Below, piece after piece: positions 17,961 through 27,104 of a stretch of 64,000 nt of DNA. The notes below the pieces were generated by a model that was not told where the DNA came from, searched no databases, and saw only the letters and a program-made list of their open reading frames with translations. Origin of the DNA: CAVPKN01 sp964588495 (GTDB lineage Bacteria; Chlamydiota; Chlamydiia; Chlamydiales; JAAKFR01); contig CAZPPS010000011.1 of NCBI GenBank assembly GCA_964588495.1, positions 1-64,000 on the forward strand, written 5' to 3'. Positions within the stretch are counted from its first letter, which is position 1, and each line of letters starts with the position of its first letter. The position numbers and the translations under genes were made by a program.

Positions 17961-20900
17961 ATGTTTGTTAAAAGACACTTAGAACAGGTCTCGCTTACTC
18001 CTCCTGTCTCGGAAACTCGCAAGACGATTGAGGTGAGACGCCCTAGTAAACAGGGGCTGATCCCCCCTGTTGCTGTTTCTGTGATTCAGGCTCAATCTCA
18101 GGGGGCTTCCCTTTCGATTTTGGAGGCCCCGAAAGTTACGGTAATCCCCTCGACGATTGCTTCACCAAATGTTAAACTAGAGCTTCTACTTCCGCAGATA
18201 TCCTCCAACCAGTTCTCTCAACCGGTGGGATGTGTGACCATCACCCTTGATGTGCCTGTTCTTCAAAATAGAGTCTCTCCTCAAGCCTTGACCGTCCAGA
18301 AAGGTGAGCTAGTTTCCCCTCAAATTTTGCCGATATTGCCCGCAATTCAGAATAAAGTGTCTCAGCACGGGCTTGACGCCATTATTTTGGAACCGAGCCG
18401 ACCTCCTATCCAAGAAAAGCCGACTCAAGTTTCACTTCAACCTGTTGATGCTAAATCGAATTCGCCTCTTGTTCAAAAAAGGCCCTGCCAAATCATCCTT
18501 AAATCTGTCGTTTGGGTGCAGCTTGGGCCCTTGACTCAAAAAAAAGTGCCTTTTTTAACGCTTGGAATTGTCCTTTGTGAACCAAGTTACGCTCCTCGTA
18601 TTAGAAAGCCGCGGCTTATAAATGGTAAAAAGCCCCCTTATAATCCCCATCCAGTGATGGAGGATTTTAAGTTGTATGCAAAAAAGCACTCTTACGCGGA
18701 GATTTTTGCAATTGCGCTGCGGCAGGGCTCTTTGGGAGATATCCGGATGCTCAAAAAGCGGCATCTTTTAGAGCGCAGTTATCAAAAAATCCAGGACCTC
18801 AAACAGTTAGAAGAAGGCCATCTTCATTTACCCAAATCTAAAGGCTTTAAAGATTGGTTGGAGATTGATCAGGAGCAGATTAATTTACTGATCGTTTTAT
18901 TGCTTCAATACTGCAAGGGAGAAAGAAAAGAGTCGTTGAAGATCCAAAGAAGGATGCTAGCTTATCTGCAGGGGTTTTTGAATGAGGAAAAAAACATCCC
19001 TTCTCAAAAAAAGCTATGGGTCTTGGAGAAGGCTCTTGAGGATTTAAGCATGGCTATATCGCTGGCGCGATTAGGAAATGGAAGTCATGTCCTCGAAAAG
19101 GCTTTGCAGTTTATCGAAGCCAAACTTGTTGAGAGATATCTCAACCTAGACCTGCTTGTCCCCTTGATTGACGCTCAGATTGTCGCAATAGAAGAGAGTG
19201 TCGTTCTAAAAAGATATACGAGAGCACTTGTTTTTTGCTGCGGCGCACTTTCTGATTGTGAAAGAGTGGAACACAATCCAAAAATTGAGGAAAAAAAACG
19301 GAAGCTTTTGATTACAAAAGCGTTTCTTTACCGCTCTTTAGGTTTGACACATTGCCACATGGAAGCTTTAAAGCAGGCAATCGCATTTGGCAAGCAAACA
19401 AACCCGGGTTATGTCAATCACTCCCTTCATAGAGCCTTGGGGCTGGCATTTAAAAGTTTAAATCAAAGGGAGGAAGCTGAAGAGCAATTTGCAATCGCTA
19501 ACTCAAAACGAAAAAAATTTAGGCAAAAGGGGGTTAAACTCCTTCCACAGCTCCCCTCTTATCAAGAGAAAAACGAGATTTTGAAAGACTTTCAAAAAGA
19601 GGAAATTCTCAAAGAATGTTCTAAGCTCCTCAAAATGAGTGAAACAATTCCCCCTTTATGGGAAATATTTGCGGCCCAAGTAGGCAAAGCAACGACTCTT
19701 TCTCAAGTGTGTGAAGCCCTTTTTTCTTGTTACTTTCCCATAGGGCAAGCAGAGGTCACCTATTTTCTCAAAATTCTAAGGTTTTCCAATATTCCTTTGA
19801 ATAATGTTGCCGAACTCGAGGAGATTAAAGGCTATGTGCTCAAAGCCGTGGATCTGTGGCTGGAAAAAGTGAAGAACAAAAAAGAGGGCGTGATCCAAAA
19901 GCTTGAGGAAATTCAAAAGTCTATGGAGCGGTTGGACGCTTTTTGCGGATTCAAGGTCCACCTTGCTAAGAAATTGAGGGAAGGGAAACGTGTGATCCCA
20001 ATCAGCAGCATCCGCCCCAAAATCCAAAAATTGATTGATTCCATGAAGCTGAATTCTCTTACCCCAAAGCAAATCACGGAAGGATTGTCGGAGATCATTG
20101 AACTGAACTACGACCACGAGCTCCTCGAAATCATCAATGATGAAGTTGTAGAGGTCTTACAAAGAGCGTTGGAAACAGATTTCAAAATTTCGAAAATCGA
20201 AGGCACGGTCCTCCAATTTACTGGCAAAAACATCTTTTTGAGCCAGATCAAAGAAAGAATCAATTTCTGGCTAAAACAAGATAGCTCCGTACAAGATATT
20301 CACATTCTTGGAACCAATGTTTACATCAATTGCGACTTGGTTCTACCAGGGATCAACGTGGCATTTGGGGGAGAATATGGGGAATTTATCACGCTCAGCG
20401 GTCCCCTTACCATTGATCTTTCGGGAAGAGCTGGCAAAGCTGCCGATCTCAAGATTGGCAAAGCGCCCAACGGCACCTATCCTTGTGGACGTGGGGAAAA
20501 TGGGAATCCAGGAAATGATGGATATGGAGGGCAATGCGGTGGCGATTTGTGTTTGAACTTTAAAGAACCTCCGATCGTGGGTTTTGAGAGCTCGGTGGTT
20601 AAAAGCATCTATTTGTCGGGAGGAAATGGCGGGGTTGGCAGCAATGGACAGGCGGGAGGCAATGGTGCTGAAGGCGTTAAAGGAAGTGACGGAAGGCAAT
20701 CCATTGAAAAAGGTGATGCGGCCAATTCTTACGGTGCTTTTGTCGATATTAGGCCAGGTGGTAAGGGAGCGCGTGCCGGAGATGGAGGCAGAGGTGGAGA
20801 TTGTGGCCTTGGCGGTAGCGGGGGCAAGCAAGGGAGATTTCTCTCTATCCCCTTCAAACACACGGTTCCCATTTGCATAGAAAGGGGAAAAAACGGGGGT

Positions 20901-21785
20901 GATGGAGAACCAGGGTGTGGGGGTCAGAAAGGACAAGGGAAACCCGATGGACTCGATTATATCCTTCTCAAAGGCGGAGCTTTCTCAAAATATACGACAA
21001 TCAGTGGCTACGGTTTATATATCGTCGACGGAGAAAAACAATATACAAAAGAAGGGTGGAAAGAAGCTTTTACAGCCGAGCAATCGGCAACCCGAAACAA
21101 TGGAAATGATGGGGCAACCGGTGGCCGAGCAGACCAAATTGCGCGCCAACGCAAGGAGACGGAGAAAAAAGACCTAAAAGAGGATCTTTTTAAGGCTAAT
21201 CTTGCAAAATACATCCAGGAATCTGGTCAACCTATACCTTATGCCTCGCCTGAGGTCCTGGAACGAAAAGCGCGCCTCCTTGAGCAGCAAAAGATTTTAG
21301 AAGAGCGTTTGAGCAAGCTTCAGGAAAAAATCAAAAAAATTGAAATTGTGCACAAAACAACTTCGGCCCTTTTAGAACCCACTCCAAAACCATCTATTTG
21401 CACAAAATTTTCAAAAAAAGCGAATCCAAAGGTCATTTCCTCAACAACGAACCTCATGCACCTCCGAATCCTTAAATTTCTTAAAAAGGACAACTTATTT
21501 TTCCACCTGACAATCCGTCCTCTCACCCAGCTAGAGAGGGAAAAGAAGCAGAGATGGTTTCAGGGAAGGCTCAATCAGATGATTGAGTCCATAGCGCGCC
21601 ATCATTACAAAATCAAACACCACGAAGATCTTTCCCCGAAGGCAATCAGCGCACTCCAATCTTTTGCTCATGAAATCATAGTAGCTAGTGCCAAACTTCA
21701 AGACAAAAACACCTTCCGCGAATTCTTCCGCTCACGAAGAACTTTCCTGGAGTGCGGCAAGTCTTCGCCGCTTTTCAATGGGTAA
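17961..21785 (+). CDS. Giant protein with collagen-like glycine-rich region (1274 aa)
   Basis: Residues 1-215 hold roughly eight loose 25-30-residue repeats (x-V-Q-x(n)-V-x-L-x-P type, for example KPTQVSLQPVDA and PQALTVQKGEL). Residues about 230-560 are helical and TPR-like (EKALQFIEAKLVER; HSLHRALGLAFKSLNQREEA). Residues about 810-1000 are glycine-rich with Gly-x-x tracts (NGNPGNDGYGGQCGG, GGRGGDCGLGGSGGKQG) resembling collagen-like or GXX-repeat folds, with a beta-type segment before it. A coiled coil follows at about 1090-1135. It starts one base after the SecA-like gene stops, so the two are coupled; a motor-plus-substrate or motor-plus-scaffold relation is inferred. No signal peptide is visible. 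Confidence 0.7.
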   Translation: MFVKRHLEQVSLTPPVSETRKTIEVRRPSKQGLIPPVAVSVIQAQSQGASLSILEAPKVTVIPSTIASPNVKLELLLPQISSNQFSQPVGCVTITLDVPVLQNRVSPQALTVQKGELVSPQILPILPAIQNKVSQHGLDAIILEPSRPPIQEKPTQVSLQPVDAKSNSPLVQKRPCQIILKSVVWVQLGPLTQKKVPFLTLGIVLCEPSYAPRIRKPRLINGKKPPYNPHPVMEDFKLYAKKHSYAEIFAIALRQGSLGDIRMLKKRHLLERSYQKIQDLKQLEEGHLHLPKSKGFKDWLEIDQEQINLLIVLLLQYCKGERKESLKIQRRMLAYLQGFLNEEKNIPSQKKLWVLEKALEDLSMAISLARLGNGSHVLEKALQFIEAKLVERYLNLDLLVPLIDAQIVAIEESVVLKRYTRALVFCCGALSDCERVEHNPKIEEKKRKLLITKAFLYRSLGLTHCHMEALKQAIAFGKQTNPGYVNHSLHRALGLAFKSLNQREEAEEQFAIANSKRKKFRQKGVKLLPQLPSYQEKNEILKDFQKEEILKECSKLLKMSETIPPLWEIFAAQVGKATTLSQVCEALFSCYFPIGQAEVTYFLKILRFSNIPLNNVAELEEIKGYVLKAVDLWLEKVKNKKEGVIQKLEEIQKSMERLDAFCGFKVHLAKKLREGKRVIPISSIRPKIQKLIDSMKLNSLTPKQITEGLSEIIELNYDHELLEIINDEVVEVLQRALETDFKISKIEGTVLQFTGKNIFLSQIKERINFWLKQDSSVQDIHILGTNVYINCDLVLPGINVAFGGEYGEFITLSGPLTIDLSGRAGKAADLKIGKAPNGTYPCGRGENGNPGNDGYGGQCGGDLCLNFKEPPIVGFESSVVKSIYLSGGNGGVGSNGQAGGNGAEGVKGSDGRQSIEKGDAANSYGAFVDIRPGGKGARAGDGGRGGDCGLGGSGGKQGRFLSIPFKHTVPICIERGKNGGDGEPGCGGQKGQGKPDGLDYILLKGGAFSKYTTISGYGLYIVDGEKQYTKEGWKEAFTAEQSATRNNGNDGATGGRADQIARQRKETEKKDLKEDLFKANLAKYIQESGQPIPYASPEVLERKARLLEQQKILEERLSKLQEKIKKIEIVHKTTSALLEPTPKPSICTKFSKKANPKVISSTTNLMHLRILKFLKKDNLFFHLTIRPLTQLEREKKQRWFQGRLNQMIESIARHHYKIKHHEDLSPKAISALQSFAHEIIVASAKLQDKNTFREFFRSRRTFLECGKSSPLFNG

Positions 21786-21812
21786 TACTGAGTTTTGGGT
21801 TGTTTTCCATAA

Positions 21813-22013
21813 TCAGCGGGGTTTTCTGAGCCAGTCTTGCGATTTTTTGCGAAGATCATAATCAAAGACGCCATTTTGGAACAGAAAACCGGGTTTGTGA
21901 AGCATACGGAAATTTTTTAGATGGAAACATCGACACATCCCAAATGGATCAAAGGCATCAATCTTACTTGGGAATCCTCTCTCATGCAAATCAGTGTCAG
22001 CTATCCCAGGCTC
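21813..22013 (-). pseudogene. Possible gene remnant (open frame, no start)
   Basis: Between 21786 and 22287 there is no intact gene. On the minus strand a 66-codon frame without a start runs from 22013 to a TGA at 21813 and ends KPGFLFQNGVFDYD, LRKKSQDWLRKPR. It is bounded upstream by an in-frame stop. The composition looks protein-like (DYDLRKKSQDWL) but I do not recognise the family. The rest of the gap contains short CCAAGTxCCAAGT-like repetition near 22050-22110 and a GC-rich patch. Confidence 0.3.
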
Positions 22014-22149
22014 TCAAAAACTCGTATTGGGTAAGAACAAAATAGCACCTAGGTATCCAAGTACCAAGTGCCAAAATCCAAATCAAGTGCCAAGTTATCC
22101 AGGACCAATGGCCTAGAACTTCCGCACAACAACACCGACCCCGCCGTCG

Positions 22150-22250
22150 TCGAACATGCACGTGCGCAAAGCGTTAGACTGAATTAATAGTGCACGTACG
22201 GATCCGCGCGGGGGTGTTGGGTAACTGACATCCCTACCGCAACCACATAG
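22150..22250 (+). other. Possible degraded group II intron 3' end
   Basis: The segment GCACGTACGGATCCG followed by GCGGGGGTGTTGGGTAACT and ACATCCCTACC resembles the 3' part of bacterial group II introns (domain V 3' arm ending in GTACGG, then a GGGGTGT/ACATCCC hairpin and a CCCTAC end). The 5' arm of domain V (GAGCCGTA-type) is not clear and there is no reverse-transcriptase frame, so at most it is a remnant. It is noticeably more GC-rich than its surroundings. Confidence 0.25.
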
Positions 22251-22287
22251 TCCATTGGATTTTGCCCCTTGGTGCTTATAATTGATT

Positions 22288-24789
22288 TTATGTTATTAAG
22301 GAGGTGAGATCGGAGGGGCATCGTACCCCCTCAGGCTTCAAAAAACATAACATAAAAATAATAGCGCCATAATTCTTGTTTCTTGCAAGATTGTTTAGAA
22401 TCTTTTTCAGGAAATCCTGATTTTTAAACATAAGTGTCTGGCACAAGTTGATTTTGCGGTTCCGCAAAATCCCTAAAAATGCCAGCAATCCCTCTTCAGT
22501 TATTTGGGGGAGTAGCAATAGGTAATCAATGATTGTGGCCCCAGTATCATCATCAGGATTTGCTACTATCTGAACCTCAAAATATGAGACCAGAATTTCC
22601 ATTTCTTTAACAGAAGCTGTAGCTATAGCCACTTGCAGTGCACAGCTAAGTACTGCCTGCGATATCGGACTGATTTTTTTAAAATATGTACAAATTTCTA
22701 AAGTAATTCCGGGTGTATCATGTAAGCTGGCCAACCAGAAAAGTACATCAGGATCGATCTTCTGCGGGATGGGCAATAGAGATTTAAGGGTGACTTGGGG
22801 TCTTTCAGGAATTGTTTTCGTATGTGTCATAGCCCTCCGAAGTTCTTTCAAATATCTGATATCTCGTTCCAGTGCTTTTCTTCGAATTTCGACAGGCGGG
22901 GTAATTATGATATTTTTAAAATCAGCAGCTAAAGCAAATTTACTGAGATCTAAGTTGAATTCATTTTGTTTGAAGAGTTCACTTGGCTTCCAGTCAGAAG
23001 AAAACTCGCTGATATAGAGTCCTAAAGGCCTTACTTTTACTGCTAACCAGCTAAGACAGTTATGGGGCTCTACAATTTCTACCCATTTACCATTGTCTTC
23101 CTCAAGCACAACCCTATGACTGATAAGTTCCTCATATGCATCGTTTTTAACATTGTTTTCGTGATAGCGCTTGCCGGGATTATTACTTTCAATCCATCGA
23201 TGTTTTCTTGATTTATCGATTAGCAGCACCGAATAGTAGGGAATGCTTGCATTTTTTGGCTCCGTTTTTTCGGCAATCACTTGAGATTCACTCTTAAGGA
23301 GTTGACTGATTTGCTCTTCAACCACTTTCTTGGTAGCAAGCAATTTCTTCTCAGACGCAATTTCTTTCTCTATTTGTCTCGCCGCCGCCGTCTCATTTCC
23401 TCCACTACCGAGCGTAAAAAGAATCTTTCTCAATTTTCTTGAGTATTCAATGTCCCGATCATCCCATATTAATGTGTCAAGTACACAAGGGGTGCATTCC
23501 AGGATATTTCTAACCATATCCTGATAGGAATCATAAGTCTTAACTTTGTGGCAAGTTGGTGAAAGAGAGTTCCCATCCCATTTAAGCAAAGCCTCCGAGC
23601 GTGATAACAGAGAAGTGACTTTGCCCTTGCTGAATCTAACGATAGGCTCCCCTTTTTCCTGTTGCTTGATTTCTCGTTTGATTGTCTCAATCATTCTTTT
23701 TACCGTTACGGGTGGGGCATGAAAAGTTTGAGATTTCTCAGAGTAGGCTACAGTGCGTTTCTCGAGCCTCACTGTTCCACCATTGTCAGCTTTTAAATCT
23801 GTAAATTTTGAAAAATAGGTTCCATTTTTTACTCCTTCAATGACAAGTCCGGCATGCCCATACCAAGTCATGGGATTCATATTATTAACTTTCCCGGTGT
23901 TCACAAGTGTTATTGCATATGATTCATGATGTATGAAAATTTTGCTGTCAAATTTACTGCAAAAAGTTGGATATGTGAAAAAAAAATTTTTGGGCACTTC
24001 AAGGCAATCTGTATTAACTTCCAATTTTTCAATTTTAAATTCTTTTATAACAGATAATTGTGATTTTATTTTTACATTAGATATACAATTCACTTCTTCA
24101 TCGTCTACGTATAAAAGAGTCGTTTGTTCAAAAGATAAAAAAGTGGTCGTTTTTGTTTTTTGATTGAATACATGCCAGATCAACTGATGATCTTTTAACA
24201 GAAGTTGTTGTGGCACGCCAAAATAAGGGTCTAAATCGGGAATCACGAAATTGAGCTCATCGTCCTTTAGAAGCTCTACTTTATGGTCATTCCAATTCCA
24301 GCTATGGTAGATCGACAGAAAGATCACTTTCCCTTCTTTCAAGAGCGGCTGGCAGGCTTTTAAGTTTTGAATTGTTTTCTGAAGATTTTTTTTGTCTAAA
24401 TCTGTGAGGGGAAAAAGTGCTCGATGGATGCGCACCCCCTCCCGATTAATCAGAAGATATTCAAGGCTATCATTTGCTTGTAAAAGGCAAACCTCACCCT
24501 CCTCAATCTTCCAACGGTGGACTGGAAGAGTGAAGCTGACCGATTCATCTACGACAATCAATTCGCATGAAATGAGAAATTTGCTGCATTCTTCTATATC
24601 AGCATCTGGCGGTGTGGGAATCGGCCCTTGTATTTTTTTTCCATCCTCTTCAAGAACGTATTCAAGGCAACCCTTACTTTTTATCAGAGACACTTTCCCA
24701 AAAGGAAAATGCCATTGATGCAGGCATTTGATTTCACTTTGGAGATATATGGGATCAATACTTGCAGCATTTATTGGACGAAGAGTCAT
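22288..24789 (-). CDS. Unknown 833-aa protein with N-terminal internal repeats
   Basis: The first 210 residues contain three loosely similar 70-residue units, each with Trp-Gly/Glu, Val-x-Leu, LEYxL and an acidic turn (HQWHFPFGKVSLIKS, HRWKIEEGEVCLLQA, HSWNWNDHKVELLKD). The centre contains NPMTWYGHAGLVIEGV, which could be the His-centred strand of a papain-like or NlpC-like fold, but no catalytic Cys pairing can be assigned. A coiled coil lies around residues 465-505. The last 150 residues are helical and resemble degenerate ankyrin or HEAT repeats. AAGG lies 7 bases before the ATG. It stands alone; the upstream side holds a long hairpin. The function is not known. Confidence 0.75.
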   Translation of the reverse strand: MTLRPINAASIDPIYLQSEIKCLHQWHFPFGKVSLIKSKGCLEYVLEEDGKKIQGPIPTPPDADIEECSKFLISCELIVVDESVSFTLPVHRWKIEEGEVCLLQANDSLEYLLINREGVRIHRALFPLTDLDKKNLQKTIQNLKACQPLLKEGKVIFLSIYHSWNWNDHKVELLKDDELNFVIPDLDPYFGVPQQLLLKDHQLIWHVFNQKTKTTTFLSFEQTTLLYVDDEEVNCISNVKIKSQLSVIKEFKIEKLEVNTDCLEVPKNFFFTYPTFCSKFDSKIFIHHESYAITLVNTGKVNNMNPMTWYGHAGLVIEGVKNGTYFSKFTDLKADNGGTVRLEKRTVAYSEKSQTFHAPPVTVKRMIETIKREIKQQEKGEPIVRFSKGKVTSLLSRSEALLKWDGNSLSPTCHKVKTYDSYQDMVRNILECTPCVLDTLIWDDRDIEYSRKLRKILFTLGSGGNETAAARQIEKEIASEKKLLATKKVVEEQISQLLKSESQVIAEKTEPKNASIPYYSVLLIDKSRKHRWIESNNPGKRYHENNVKNDAYEELISHRVVLEEDNGKWVEIVEPHNCLSWLAVKVRPLGLYISEFSSDWKPSELFKQNEFNLDLSKFALAADFKNIIITPPVEIRRKALERDIRYLKELRRAMTHTKTIPERPQVTLKSLLPIPQKIDPDVLFWLASLHDTPGITLEICTYFKKISPISQAVLSCALQVAIATASVKEMEILVSYFEVQIVANPDDDTGATIIDYLLLLPQITEEGLLAFLGILRNRKINLCQTLMFKNQDFLKKILNNLARNKNYGAIIFMLCFLKPEGVRCPSDLTSLIT

Positions 24790-24920
24790 TTTGGAACCTT
24801 TTTTTAGAAAATATACCTGAATTTCGAAAAAAAATTTTCTTTTTGTTCGGACACATGACAGATTTGGCCTTCAATTTTGAAAGCACAAGCGAAGGAAGAG
24901 CCCCGGCGCTATTATATATT

Positions 24921-24975
24921 AGACATAATGTGATCGCGCTTTCTTAAGGGGAGAAAGCGCGATCACACTATGTCT
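24921..24975. terminator. Long hairpin between 24790 and 25166
   Basis: A 24-base arm (24921-24944, starting AGACATAATGTGATCGCG) is the inverse of 24952-24975 with one mismatch, separated by a 7-base loop. The downstream end of the minus-strand dioxygenase gene lies 190 bases away, so it could terminate that transcript, but there is no T-run next to the stem. The remaining 380-base gap holds one further palindrome and no gene. Confidence 0.6.
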
Positions 24976-25100
24976 ATTAATCACTATGCTAAACATATTA
25001 TTTAAATGCTGATTGGATCACTAATCTAAAATGTCATGACAAATTACACCAGAGCTTTAGATTGTCATGATACCGGTGTGTTCTACTTAAAGAAAAAAAT

Positions 25101-25137
25101 AGGATAAGCAAGATCGCTTAAGCGATCTTGTCTATCC
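25101..25137. repeat. Dispersed palindromic repeat, copy 1
   Basis: Bases 25109-25130 form a perfect 22-base palindrome centred on TTAA (half-site CAAGATCGCTT), flanked by GGATA and TATCC. Its right half, CGCTTAAGCGATCTTG then TCTATCC, recurs exactly at 56447-56469 and in varied form near 41777. It may also end the transcript of the dioxygenase gene 30 bases away. Confidence 0.7.
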
Positions 25138-25166
25138 CGTTCCTTTTTATCTTGCTGAATTTTTAA

Positions 25167-26198
25167 TTAAATAGCCGAGCCGTTCATAGCGACTATAATT
25201 TCTCTTGGACCTGAGTGGGGAGTTTTTCCGTGTAAGGTAGTCAGGTTATCAATAATCATTAAATCCCCCGCTTCCCAGTCTCTCCCTGTCTGATACTGTT
25301 CGAGAGTAGTCAGTAAGAAGCTCGCGTCATCAGTTGTGATTTCTGTGCCATCATCAAAGGAGACGTCAAACTGGGTCGATTCGTTTGTTGGATATAAAAG
25401 GGTTTTAGCAGCTCCATAAAGCAGCCAGCTTCCACACAGCTTTGGACTTAAGATATCAAGATGAATCTGATTACAAAATAAGGTTATCCCTTCAATTTGG
25501 ATAGTTGCCGGAACTCCACTGCGAGAGACAGTGACCCAGTCATCATTCCATTTGCAGGTAAGTCCATCTTTTTGGCATTGTGCTTCAATGAGTTGAGGAT
25601 CTGAAGTTCCAAACCGCTTTTCAATCGTTGCATGGGAAGGATTCAACGCTTGGATCCACTGCGTACGCATGCCAGAGCTTGGTAAATAGCGAGCTGTATA
25701 AGTGAGTGTGTTGTCACACATCTTTTGCCACAGCTCAGGTCTTGTTTTCTTAATCGCTTCTGTCACAAGACTGGCTTTTCCAACAAGGGTCTGTCCGGTC
25801 CCTTTGTCAGAGGGCGTTACGCAAAAAAAAGCGATATGTGCCGGCATATCCTTACGATCTCCGCACGAAACTTCCTGATGAAGAGGGATCATCTCTCCAT
25901 CTGAGACTGCTGTCGATTTGTAAATTTCACCTTCTACAACATCGCGGGGTGTATCCCCTTTGTATGCTTTAGGAGAGCTTCCGGTGATTGCCGTAAAAAC
26001 TTCACGAAAATCCTTCTGTTTTAAATCAAATCCACTAAAAACAACAGCACCGTAATGTTTAATCGCGCTGATGACCTTCTCATGATTTTCTTGTGACCAC
26101 AAAATGAGGTCCATAGGAAGGCGGGGTTTAACGACGAATGGAAAATCTATCTCTTCGGAACAGATAAACTGCTCATGGGAAAAATAGACTGGATTCAT
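25167..26198 (-). CDS. TauD/TfdA-type Fe(II)/2-oxoglutarate dioxygenase (343 aa)
   Basis: The family fold is marked by the iron-binding LHQEVS segment (His-x-Glu variant of HxD), ending in TTLHGKTPHSGPREI, which supplies the distal His and the 2-oxoglutarate-binding Arg. These enzymes hydroxylate small organic substrates in the cytosol (taurine, carnitine precursors, secondary metabolites); the substrate here is not known. The length is normal for the family. The ATG at 26198 is preceded by GGGGAGGTG, a strong ribosome binding site that itself lies inside the longest open frame, so the shorter start is preferred. A promoter is likely at 26222-26251. The next gene upstream (Nudix) ends 64 bases away. 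Confidence 0.85.
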   Translation of the reverse strand: MNPVYFSHEQFICSEEIDFPFVVKPRLPMDLILWSQENHEKVISAIKHYGAVVFSGFDLKQKDFREVFTAITGSSPKAYKGDTPRDVVEGEIYKSTAVSDGEMIPLHQEVSCGDRKDMPAHIAFFCVTPSDKGTGQTLVGKASLVTEAIKKTRPELWQKMCDNTLTYTARYLPSSGMRTQWIQALNPSHATIEKRFGTSDPQLIEAQCQKDGLTCKWNDDWVTVSRSGVPATIQIEGITLFCNQIHLDILSPKLCGSWLLYGAAKTLLYPTNESTQFDVSFDDGTEITTDDASFLLTTLEQYQTGRDWEAGDLMIIDNLTTLHGKTPHSGPREIIVAMNGSAI

Positions 26199-26221
26199 TG
26201 CGCACCTCCCCAAAAAAAACT

Positions 26222-26251
26222 ATGTTAAAGCGCGTATCAAGTTTGAATCAA
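26222..26251 (-). promoter_or_regulatory. Probable promoter of the dioxygenase gene
   Basis: On the minus strand TTGATT (26251-26246), an 18-base spacer and TAACAT (26227-26222) precede the ATG at 26198. The match is fair rather than strong, and it lies in the short gap between the Nudix and dioxygenase genes. Confidence 0.4.
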
Positions 26252-26261
26252 CAAGATCCTT

Positions 26262-27068
26262 CTAAAGAAAGTGGCGGCACTCGGCTTGGAGGAGAGCAAA
26301 GGTTAAAAAGGCATCACGTAGAGGGATCTGTTTTTGTGTGCCTTTTATATTCACTTCTAAAAAACCCTTTACCAAACCCCTTTTAAGCTCCTCTTTTGTA
26401 AAGGACATCACGCCCGCAATGGCTTCAGAAAATTCGATCGCAGACTCCTCTTGAGCTGAAATTTTTGCTATAAAAACGGGAAGTACGGAATTGTGCATCC
26501 CAGTATCGGTGGCAACTTCTCCTAAACAAATGGCAGAAGAGGCGACATAGCCTGTCTCTTCTTTCAATTCGCGTAGGGCTGCTTCTTCAAAACTTTCTTC
26601 TGGTTCCATTCCCCCTCTTGGAAGTTCAAGCTCCCAAGATCTGGTTGCGTGTCTGTAGGTTAGAATTAAGACTACTTTGCCAGAGGGCAAAACCGGAAGA
26701 ACAGCCACGCCACGGTTTTTGTTTTTTAACTCACTGCGCCAGAGGAGTCTATCATAGGTTCCAGGCACACCTTGGGGAAAATAGACAGCATCCCGCAGCC
26801 ATATCCAATATTGATCTTCGTCAACGACACCAATCCTGCTAAATTCAGCCGCTTTTTCTGGAGAAAATCCTTGGCTTAACAAACGCTCTTCTTGAGTTTT
26901 TTGGATCTTCAAAATTTCTTGGGGATCGACCACAATTTCAATTTCCCCATTCCGATAATTCCCCCGCGCCTGATCGAGCTGGGAAATGTAGGAAAAATAT
27001 TTATCGAGAGACTCATTTCCGTAGAGACATTGAAAAGAGAATAGGGCTAAAAGGGATAATTTTTTCAT
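26262..27068 (-). CDS. Nudix hydrolase with predicted signal peptide (268 aa)
   Basis: A Nudix box is complete at about residues 153-175: GGMEPEESFEEAALRELKEE followed by TGY, matching Gx5Ex7REUxEExGU. The family hydrolyses nucleoside diphosphates linked to another moiety, such as ADP-ribose or dinucleotide polyphosphates. The N-terminus MKKLSLLALFSFQCLYGNES looks like a signal peptide with cleavage near residue 18, which is unusual for Nudix enzymes that normally act in the cytosol. The start at 27068 has AAGGTG 4 bases upstream. The gene upstream also encodes an apparently secreted protein, suggesting a periplasmic or exported pair. Confidence 0.8.
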   Translation of the reverse strand: MKKLSLLALFSFQCLYGNESLDKYFSYISQLDQARGNYRNGEIEIVVDPQEILKIQKTQEERLLSQGFSPEKAAEFSRIGVVDEDQYWIWLRDAVYFPQGVPGTYDRLLWRSELKNKNRGVAVLPVLPSGKVVLILTYRHATRSWELELPRGGMEPEESFEEAALRELKEETGYVASSAICLGEVATDTGMHNSVLPVFIAKISAQEESAIEFSEAIAGVMSFTKEELKRGLVKGFLEVNIKGTQKQIPLRDAFLTFALLQAECRHFL

Positions 27069-27104
27069 GGGCACCTTATAAAGCGAAGAATCTTAGCATG
27101 ATCG

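Noticed and set aside
20343..20936. 197-codon minus-strand frame inside the glycine-rich gene
   Set aside because: Open only because Gly codons reverse to Pro/Ser/Thr; no ribosome binding site and no family likeness.
24921..25137. CRISPR-like repetition
   Set aside because: The two palindromes differ and there is no spaced direct repeat array; no cas gene in the window.
26199..26213. TTG start 5 codons upstream of the dioxygenase ATG
   Set aside because: Its codons are the GGGGAGGTG ribosome binding site of the ATG at 26198.
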